Shown: positions 5,536 to 11,099 of the stretch, piece by piece
Layout: each line of letters begins with the position of its first letter
Position numbering within the stretch: position 1 is the first letter of the stretch
DNA from: GCA-2737125 sp044336815
Lineage (GTDB): Bacteria > Actinomycetota > Actinomycetes > S36-B12
Assembly (NCBI GenBank): GCA_044336815.1
Contig: JBIIOU010000057.1
Span: forward strand, 1 to 11,099
DNA length: 11,099 bases
Direction: 5' to 3'
Program-made: the position numbers and the translations under genes
Notes under the pieces: generated by a model
What the model was told of the DNA's origin: nothing
The model's database searches: none
What the model saw: only the letters and a program-made list of their open reading frames with translations

Positions 5536-6804
5536 GTGACCACACGACAGCCTCCGAGGCGGCCATTTATCGGGATCGGCATCGGCATCTCCCTAGTAGC
5601 AACAACTTTAATGTTCGCGCCAACGGTGGCGGCGGTTGAAACCTCCGTGGTTTGCCCGGCCGAACCCAAGCCGGTAACCACCGAGCAAACTGACGCGCTT
5701 TTCGCATTGGCCGCCGACCGACTCTACGCCGCTGCCAACGTCGCAAACCTAGGAAAACCTTCGATCAAATACCCATTTGGCGCGACGGCTCGGCAAACCC
5801 AATACCTCCGCTCGGATGCATACGGCTGGACGTCGGGTTTTTATCCCGCTGAACTTTGGATGATGTATGAGCGCACCGCTGATCCAGCGTGGCTTGCCCT
5901 AGCGCGTTCATGGACAAAGGGCTTATTGCCGGTCGCGAAATGGACTGGATCCCATGACCTGGGCTTCATGATTGGACTGCCCGCGGGTTTGGCAATGCGC
6001 CTCGACCCCGATCCGGCTCAACGGGTCATCTATCGCCGCGCCATCATCGACGCGGCCAAGAGCCTGTCAGCCCGCTGGAATAACAAAGTTAAAGCAATAA
6101 AATCGGGGGAATACAACGGCAAGTGGGGCTTGATTATTGACTCGGCAATGAATGCGCCGATGTTGATTGAAGCTGGCAACATGATCGGTGGCACCGAAGG
6201 CGCACAACTTCGTAGTCGCGGGGAGCAACATCTACTCACGCTCACCAAGTTTTTCGTGCGTTCGAACGGATCAACATTCCACCGCCTGACATTTAACCCG
6301 AAGACCGGTGCGTACCTTGGGCCGGTTTACGGACAGGGCTACAACATGTCCACCAGCACCTGGTCGCGCGGTCAAGCTTGGGCCATGTATGGATTTGCAA
6401 AGGGCTATGCGGCGACAGGTAATCCGATGCTGCTGGATGTCGCCCAGCGCACCATCGGATTTTGGAATCAACAGGTCGCCCCCGGTTGCGTTCCAGCCTG
6501 GGATCTAGACGTCTGGAGCGCATTCGCGCCTCGGGATTCATCCGCGGCCTCCATAGCGGCCGCCGCAATGTTGCTTATGGCTGACCTTGATCCAGTTTCC
6601 AGCGCCGAAATGTCGCAGCGCGCACTGACAACCTTGGGCACACTTACTTCACCAGAGTGGACATCGATCAATACCCAAAACCCCGGGATTTTGATTCGCC
6701 AGACTTGGAACGTACCGCTACTTAAGTACGAGGGTTCTTATGTTTGGGGAGACACCTACTTACTTGAATCCATCATGAAGGTAGTCAGCCCGGCTGATCC
6801 TTGA
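5536..6804 (+). CDS. Secreted GH88 unsaturated glucuronyl hydrolase
   Basis: GH88 enzymes remove the 4,5-unsaturated uronic acid left at the non-reducing end when polysaccharide lyases cut glycosaminoglycans, gellan, ulvan or similar polymers. In the 422-residue form, the (alpha/alpha)6 motifs are WTSGFYPAELW (98-108), SHDLGF with Asp 141, IIDSAMN with Asp 202, STWSRGQAW (274-282) and RDSSAAS (333-339). The two Asp are 61 residues apart, the same spacing as the catalytic pair of Bacillus GL1 UGL (Asp88 and Asp149). An N-terminal signal peptide (RRPFIGIGIGISLVATTLMF, then APTVAAVETS) predicts export, whereas many characterised UGLs are cytoplasmic. GTG 5536 is chosen for AGGAG at 5521-5525; ATG 5518 is the main alternative and adds six residues. 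No lyase or sugar transporter is adjacent. The end overlaps the convergent kinase gene by 20 bp. Confidence 0.88.
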   Translation: MTTRQPPRRPFIGIGIGISLVATTLMFAPTVAAVETSVVCPAEPKPVTTEQTDALFALAADRLYAAANVANLGKPSIKYPFGATARQTQYLRSDAYGWTSGFYPAELWMMYERTADPAWLALARSWTKGLLPVAKWTGSHDLGFMIGLPAGLAMRLDPDPAQRVIYRRAIIDAAKSLSARWNNKVKAIKSGEYNGKWGLIIDSAMNAPMLIEAGNMIGGTEGAQLRSRGEQHLLTLTKFFVRSNGSTFHRLTFNPKTGAYLGPVYGQGYNMSTSTWSRGQAWAMYGFAKGYAATGNPMLLDVAQRTIGFWNQQVAPGCVPAWDLDVWSAFAPRDSSAASIAAAAMLLMADLDPVSSAEMSQRALTTLGTLTSPEWTSINTQNPGILIRQTWNVPLLKYEGSYVWGDTYLLESIMKVVSPADP

Positions 6805-8488
6805 TTTCGACGGTCAACGTGGTGCCCGCTGGTGTTGATTCACGTGACCACCGGCCCGGCGCATTGATCTCGAGCCAGGCTGAGCCAAGGCCACCTTTCG
6901 CAGATGGTGAAACCCCAATGCCGTTGTCGGTGACGGTTAGCACAAGTGAAGTTTCTTTCACCGCCACTTGCACGCTGATCTGACCAGCGCCACCTGAGCG
7001 AACCGAATTACCTATTGCTTCATCGGCAATCAAGGCCGCACTTTTCCATTGCGCTGCGGAACCGAAATCCTCGCTCGGCAGAAAAATTTCTATCGCCGCG
7101 ATTCCGGCCCAGTCTTCTACCATTTGCACTAAGCGTGCGCGCCCATCGGACGACTCAATATCTACGTTTTCACTAAGCGTGCGCGATAGTCGATCTCGCG
7201 CCGAGTTAATCACCTGAAGCGCCGAAGCATCGTCGTACTGAAGTGAGGCTTTTTCCAGCTGCAGGGCTATTGCAGTTAACTCCGACTGCACCCGGTGATG
7301 CAGGTAAGTAGCAAGCTGGGCATCACGTGCGGCATTCACCTGAATCGCTGCGACCTCATAAACCTGACCAATATCGATGCGCAGTTGCAGGCTAGCGATG
7401 ATTAAGTTGCGCTCTGCCTGTACACCGAATATGGCCGTAGTAAAGATGACGCTAATGGGAATTGCTATCGCGATTACCACCGCGCCATAGGGATCAGGGC
7501 GAATGCCAAGAAGCTGGTTGCCAAGTACCTCAAGGCTCAAGCCGGCAGCGATGGGCAGCGCAATCACTGCGAGTGGGCTCACCCAGGGGCGCCAACTCGG
7601 ATAGCTACTAATAAGTCGGGCGCGAATTAACAGCACAGCTAGTGCCGAGAGCGCCGATATAGCCGCGACTTCCACCCCGATGACCAGACCAGCCGAGCGC
7701 GCCGACCCAACACCGATTAGTGCCACCAGCAAAACTATCGATATCCGCAAAGGCGGATCCCAGCTGCTTATTGCATCAAAGAGCAATGCCCCAAACCGGG
7801 TCGGCGGCGGCTCTACTCGTTTTTCAGCGAAAAGTTCGTGGCTAAGTGGTCGGATTTGTTGATCAACTGCATCGTGCAACATTTCGGCCGCCTCATGAAG
7901 TTGCCGGCCGAAGTCATGTGATTCGTCTATCGCTTCTAGTTCCTGTAATACCGCCGATCTTGCACTAGCTACTTCATCGACTATGTCACTTCGCCTGGCG
8001 TCAGGCACTGCCACAAGTGCACGCTGCACCGCAACGGCTTGCCAAAACAAGGTTGTAAAGGTCGTTCGGTAGTCCTTGTTCGCTTGGATCAGGTAGCCGA
8101 TGCTGCCCATCCACACGGTGCTCATCAACGCCGAGGTGAGGATTTGATAAGTGGGGTGCACGCCGAAGCCAGCAGGATTCAGGCCGGAGGCCAACCGATC
8201 TATAACGAGGCCCCGCACCGCACCTGACACAGCGAGTATTACAAGTATGGCGCCCGGCTGATGGCAAATCCTTGGTGGAATAAGGCGAGTGAGTAAGACT
8301 AGGCCGCTGAATGCGCCCTGAGCCAACACCGCGATTGCTAACCAAGTTATGCGATCAGGTGCACCGCGCTCAAAGACTGGCACCGTGAATACCACTCCGA
8401 GAATCCCACCGGGGATATACCACAAAAGTGCGCGAGTAGAAAGAGCTGCGGGCGTTGCCAAGCGCTTCCACCGATTCGCATTACTCAC
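6785..8488 (-). CDS. Multi-span membrane sensor histidine kinase
   Basis: This protein of 567 residues has about four membrane segments in residues ~24-135, a soluble helical stretch at ~136-245, about four more segments at ~248-357, and a C-terminal kinase module. The dimerisation helix contains YLHHRVQSELTAIALQLE (395-412), with the likely phospho-His at 397 or 398. The ATPase domain shows an N box DEAIGNSVR (489-497), a G1 box DNGIG (521-525) and a G2 box GGLGS (532-536). The usual HisKA_3 His-Asp pair reads His-His here. I do not recognise the membrane sensor region. GTG 8488 is chosen because it overlaps the response-regulator stop by 8 nt; TTG 8497 is possible. The two genes form a likely two-component pair. 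The 3' end overlaps the GH88 gene on the other strand by 20 bp. Confidence 0.85.
   Translation of the reverse strand: MSNANRWKRLATPAALSTRALLWYIPGGILGVVFTVPVFERGAPDRITWLAIAVLAQGAFSGLVLLTRLIPPRICHQPGAILVILAVSGAVRGLVIDRLASGLNPAGFGVHPTYQILTSALMSTVWMGSIGYLIQANKDYRTTFTTLFWQAVAVQRALVAVPDARRSDIVDEVASARSAVLQELEAIDESHDFGRQLHEAAEMLHDAVDQQIRPLSHELFAEKRVEPPPTRFGALLFDAISSWDPPLRISIVLLVALIGVGSARSAGLVIGVEVAAISALSALAVLLIRARLISSYPSWRPWVSPLAVIALPIAAGLSLEVLGNQLLGIRPDPYGAVVIAIAIPISVIFTTAIFGVQAERNLIIASLQLRIDIGQVYEVAAIQVNAARDAQLATYLHHRVQSELTAIALQLEKASLQYDDASALQVINSARDRLSRTLSENVDIESSDGRARLVQMVEDWAGIAAIEIFLPSEDFGSAAQWKSAALIADEAIGNSVRSGGAGQISVQVAVKETSLVLTVTDNGIGVSPSAKGGLGSAWLEINAPGRWSRESTPAGTTLTVEIKDQPG
7127..7185. repeat. 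15-bp direct repeat inside the kinase gene, out of frame
   Basis: CACTAAGCGTGCGCG occurs exactly at 7127-7141 and 7171-7185, and the three bases TTT one position upstream also match. The copies are 44 bp apart, so they are read in different frames (RARLV and SRTLS on the minus strand) and do not reflect a protein repeat. Confidence 0.8.
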
Positions 8489-9119
8489 CTGTATCAAGCT
8501 TGCCGGTGAGTTTTAGATACTCCTGCGTCAAGATCACTCGCACATTTCCATCATCTGGTGCGATACCTAGACGCTCGGCGATTCGCGCCACCATCTTTTC
8601 GACCGCACTGTTGCTGGTTCCCCGCTTTTCTGCAATTTGCGCATTGCTCAACCCTTGCACTACATCCCGCAAGACTTCATTTTGGGTTTGGGTTAACTTC
8701 GGCCCATCAGCATCGGGCCCAGATCTTTGGGAGACGGGTTTGGTTGCGGCCTCTAGTACGGCCTGTGCCACAACCTTCATTTCGTGCACATCGCGCTTGC
8801 GAAGGTGAATCCCGCCTTTCGGCAGCGGCGGTAAGTTCGAAGCCACCAGCCGCGGATCGTCGTACGTGGTTAGCAACACGATGCCGATTTTTGGATGACG
8901 CTCTCGTAAGGCCTTGGCTAGATCCAAGCCTGTGGGGCCATCACCTAAATCGAGATCCAAAAGTGCCACATGAACAGAATTTAGATTCGGGAGTGCCAAA
9001 CATTGACTTGCCTTGCCTACTGAGGCGACTACTTCAAAATTCTTGCCACTTAGGGCCGCGGCCAAAGTGGTGCGGGTGAAAGGGTCATTGTCGACAATTA
9101 CTACGCGGCAGTTGACCAT
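8481..9119 (-). CDS. LuxR/NarL-type response regulator
   Basis: This 212-residue protein has an N-terminal receiver domain (~4-120) and a LuxR-type DNA-binding domain (~142-190). In the receiver, the acidic pocket is D10-N11-D12, the phospho-acceptor is D55 in VALLDLDLGDGPTGLDL, the switch Thr lies in LLTTYDD (82-88) and the conserved Lys is probably K108. The second acidic pocket residue, usually Asp, is Asn, a common variant. The helix-turn-helix LTQTQNEVL...GLSNAQIAEKRGTSNSAVEKMV fits the NarL group. ATG 9119 begins 33 nt after the SET-protein stop; a GGTGAG lies 11 nt upstream. The stop overlaps the kinase start, so the two are probably a cognate pair. Targets are unknown; no clear inverted DNA site can be assigned to it. 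Confidence 0.92.
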   Translation of the reverse strand: MVNCRVVIVDNDPFTRTTLAAALSGKNFEVVASVGKASQCLALPNLNSVHVALLDLDLGDGPTGLDLAKALRERHPKIGIVLLTTYDDPRLVASNLPPLPKGGIHLRKRDVHEMKVVAQAVLEAATKPVSQRSGPDADGPKLTQTQNEVLRDVVQGLSNAQIAEKRGTSNSAVEKMVARIAERLGIAPDDGNVRVILTQEYLKLTGKLDTGE

Positions 9120-9152
9120 GGCAATAGCATCTCACCAGATTGACTGCTCTAG

Positions 9153-9656
9153 TTAAACGACACCTATGGCTGCCAACCGCTTGACCAAATATGGCGAAAA
9201 GTAGCCGGAGTACTTTGCCTGCAGGGCGGGGTCGCGCCAGTCTGAGCCGGTTACCAGCTCGCGGCACCCTGGTTGGGCGCATAGGCACTTGAACTCGTCA
9301 TAGTCAGAGGCATCACACATCGCGTAATCAAAGGTAAGTTCCTCGCCGGGCTCAATATCTCGCATGGCAAGAAGCAGCGACGAACCAGAAAGCCCGCAGT
9401 TCGGCTCGCACGAATGGTTAAGCATGTCGCCCGGTTCCGGCGTATCGGATGAAACCAGGTAGAGGTCGTCGTCAACTTGGATAGATCGGCCTTGGCGATC
9501 GTGGCTCATCGTGGAGAGCAGGTCGCGGGAAACTATCCAGCCACCAAATGCGGCCACGGTCTCGCCCTTGCTGATCGGCTCAATAACAAACGCGCCCCAT
9601 CCCTTTTCCCCTGCCAGGCGCGCCTGCGCCTTTGACGTGAGCCAGTTGTAGTCCAT
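9153..9656 (-). CDS. SET-domain protein lysine methyltransferase with post-SET zinc site
   Basis: SET proteins methylate lysines of proteins using S-adenosylmethionine. This 167-residue protein is little more than the SET core: KGWGAFV (18-24) fits the SAM-binding start, MLNHSCEPN (78-86) and GEELTFDYA (104-112) are the two hallmark motifs that form the pseudoknot, and Tyr 111 is the expected catalytic Tyr. After it, C124-x-C126-x4-C131 together with C83 of NHSC can form the post-SET zinc site known from Dim-5-type eukaryotic enzymes. It has no signal peptide and is predicted to be cytoplasmic. ATG 9656 follows AAAGGCGG with good spacing. It is the first gene of a probable operon with the response regulator and kinase. 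The target is unknown; ribosomal or nucleoid proteins are candidates only by analogy. Confidence 0.92.
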   Translation of the reverse strand: MDYNWLTSKAQARLAGEKGWGAFVIEPISKGETVAAFGGWIVSRDLLSTMSHDRQGRSIQVDDDLYLVSSDTPEPGDMLNHSCEPNCGLSGSSLLLAMRDIEPGEELTFDYAMCDASDYDEFKCLCAQPGCRELVTGSDWRDPALQAKYSGYFSPYLVKRLAAIGVV

Positions 9657-9745
9657 CCGACCGCCTTTCTCGTTCGAACACCTGCGATCCAGTTGTGGCC
9701 GCGAGCTAATAGATTTGCAAAGAACAAGGAGTGTGCCATACGAAA

Positions 9746-9805
9746 ATGAACACCGTGACCAGGGTTACCGATTGGCTCACAGGAGCGGGTACCGTTAGGC
9801 CGTGA
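9746..9805 (+). other. Possible 19-codon upstream ORF overlapping the serS start
   Basis: ATG 9746 opens MNTVTRVTDWLTGAGTVRP and stops at TGA 9803-9805, sharing GTGA with the serS start. An AAGGAG at 9726-9731 is 14 nt away, rather far. It contains no Ser, so a serine-sensing leader peptide is not supported. It may be chance. Confidence 0.2.
9790..9795 (+). promoter_or_regulatory. serS: Likely -10 box for a leaderless serS transcript
   Basis: TACCGT fits the actinobacterial TAnnnT pattern and ends 6 nt before GTG 9802, which would put the transcription start at or next to the start codon. No ribosome-binding site at good distance is seen (AGG 2 nt away, AGGAG 16 nt away). No clear -35 box is present. 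Confidence 0.45.
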
Positions 9806-11099
9806 TTGACCCCCTGATCCTGCGCACCGATCCTGAGCGGATTCGCGAATCCCAGCGCCGCCGCGGTGAAAACGTGGGCTTGGTTGACGATTTGGTGGCC
9901 GCTGACATCGCCCGGCGAGCGGCCCAGCAGGAGTTTGAGGATCTGCGGGGGCAGCAAAATGCACTAAGTAAGGCCATCGGACCCCTGCAAGGTGCACTCA
10001 AGAAGGCAGCTGAGCCAACTGCCAAAGCTGCTGCCCAAGGCGAAGTGGACGCCCTTATGGCAAATGCTGGAGCACTTGCCGACCAGGTGAAAGCGGCTGA
10101 GGCAAACTTAAATGCGGCCAACGCGGCTGCCGACCAGCTGATTTTGCAATTAAGTAACTTGGTCAACTTGAATTCACCGGTTGGAGGCGAAGCCGACTTC
10201 AAAGTACTCGAACAGGTCGGCACCCCCCGGGATTTCGTCGCTGAAGGGTTCGAACCTAAAGACCACATCGATATTGGTGAGCTTCTAGGTGCCATCGATA
10301 CCGGTCGTGGCGCAAAAGTGTCTGGCGCCCGTTTCTTTTATCTGGTCGGTGTCGGCGCCCAATTGGAGTTCGCACTTCTAAATCTGGCCATGCAGCAGGC
10401 GATGGGCAATGGGCTCATCCCGGTGATAACGCCAACCATGGTGCTCCCAAGTGCGATGGAAGGTACCGGGTTCTTGGGCCAAGCAGCTGAGAATGTCTAC
10501 CGCATTGAAAGTGACGACATGTATCTCGTCGGCACCTCGGAAGTGGCGCTCGCTGCATTCCACGGCGATGAAATAATTGACGTTGACCAACTTCCCCTTA
10601 GGTATGCCGGCTGGTCGACCTGCTTTCGCCGGGAGGCCGGCTCCTACGGCAAAGACACCCGCGGCATCATTCGCGTGCACCAATTCGACAAAGTCGAGAT
10701 GTTCGTTTTCACCACTCCAGAAGATGCCGAGGCCGAACATCAGCGGCTCTTGCAGTGGGAGAAGGACTTCATGGACGCCCTAGAAATCCCTTACCGCGTT
10801 ATCGATGTTGCCACCGGCGACCTCGGATCCAGCGCTGCACGTAAGTTCGATATTGAGGCGTGGATACCGACCCAAGGCAACTACCGCGAAGTAACCAGTA
10901 CCTCTAATACCACCGAGTTCCAAGCGCGGCGGTTAAAGATCCGCATGCGCGATGGTAAGGAAGTGCGCCCATTGGCGACTTTAAACGGCACGCTCTGCGC
11001 GATGCCGCGAATTATCGTGTCGATCTTCGAGAACCATCAACAAGCCGACGGCTCTGTTCGCATCCCAACCGCCTTGCAACCTTTCCTTGCCGGCCAGCA
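9802..11099 (+). CDS. serS: Seryl-tRNA synthetase (partial, 3' end outside window)
   Basis: This enzyme charges tRNA-Ser (and tRNA-Sec where present) with serine in the cytoplasm. The 432 visible residues begin MIDPLILRTDPERIRESQRR, followed by the long N-terminal coiled-coil arm (to ~105) that grips the tRNA. The class II catalytic core then follows: TPTMVLPSAMEGTGFLGQ, LVGTSEVALAAFH, the motif 2 region STCFRREAGSYGKDTRGIIRVHQFDKVE, and ASTSNTTEFQARR-like VTSTSNTTEFQARRLKIR before LATLNGTLCAMPRIIVSIFENHQ, close to motif 3. It matches the bacterial length so far, and the last few residues lie off the right edge. GTG 9802 is the only reasonable start, since an in-frame TAG lies at 9796-9798. 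Transcription may be leaderless. It is divergent from the SET operon and probably essential housekeeping. Confidence 0.97.
   Translation, partial: MIDPLILRTDPERIRESQRRRGENVGLVDDLVAADIARRAAQQEFEDLRGQQNALSKAIGPLQGALKKAAEPTAKAAAQGEVDALMANAGALADQVKAAEANLNAANAAADQLILQLSNLVNLNSPVGGEADFKVLEQVGTPRDFVAEGFEPKDHIDIGELLGAIDTGRGAKVSGARFFYLVGVGAQLEFALLNLAMQQAMGNGLIPVITPTMVLPSAMEGTGFLGQAAENVYRIESDDMYLVGTSEVALAAFHGDEIIDVDQLPLRYAGWSTCFRREAGSYGKDTRGIIRVHQFDKVEMFVFTTPEDAEAEHQRLLQWEKDFMDALEIPYRVIDVATGDLGSSAARKFDIEAWIPTQGNYREVTSTSNTTEFQARRLKIRMRDGKEVRPLATLNGTLCAMPRIIVSIFENHQQADGSVRIPTALQPFLAGQ

Noticed and set aside
9674..9689. LexA-type SOS box (TCGAAC-N4-GTTCGA) upstream of the SET gene
   Set aside because: Only the left half TCGAACA matches; the right half (GCGATC) does not.
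9795..10295. 166-residue reverse ORF over serS
   Set aside because: It is a shadow of the strongly supported serS frame with Ser/Ala-rich composition and no recognisable domain.

Overview
The window looks like a gene-dense chromosomal segment of an actinobacterium (Actinomycetota) of moderate-to-high G+C. The evidence is indirect: GTG and TTG starts, TAnnnT-type -10 boxes including one directly abutting a GTG start, short overlaps between genes, and the kinds of proteins encoded. No tRNA, rRNA, insertion sequence, prophage or CRISPR array is visible. No stretch over 300 bases lacks a gene.

Region 1 (1-3479, + strand) is a tightly packed probable redox operon. It holds the end of an unidentified protein with a repetitive acidic tail, a single-span membrane protein with a VQQQS-repeat tail, an ApbE-type FAD:protein FMN transferase, a small ferric-reductase/MsrQ-like haem membrane protein, and a divergent MoeA-like protein. 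ApbE attaches FMN covalently to partner proteins and MsrQ-like proteins move electrons across the membrane, so this may be a flavin- and haem-based membrane electron-transfer module. No FMN-acceptor motif is visible inside the window; it may lie in the truncated first gene or further upstream.

Region 2 (3480-5398, + strand) is a two-gene unit: a TauE/SafE-type anion permease followed with a 1-nt overlap by a PIG3-type NAD(P)H:quinone oxidoreductase. A palindrome overlaps a good -10 box before the permease.

Region 3 (5399-6804, + strand) has a long imperfect inverted repeat followed by a secreted GH88 unsaturated glucuronyl hydrolase, which would act on the unsaturated uronic-acid ends left by polysaccharide lyases.

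Region 4 (6785-9656, - strand) reads SET-domain protein lysine methyltransferase, LuxR-type response regulator, then a multi-span sensor kinase. The three lie close together or overlap and are probably co-transcribed. The kinase end overlaps the GH88 end by 20 bp in convergent orientation.

Region 5 (9657-11099, + strand) is a short divergent intergenic region and serS, seryl-tRNA synthetase, which begins at a GTG that looks leaderless and runs off the right edge.

The best candidates for something new are the SET + two-component operon, the degenerate MoeA-like protein in a flavin/haem operon, and the long inverted repeat before the GH88 gene. These are inferences from layout and motifs; no database search was possible.
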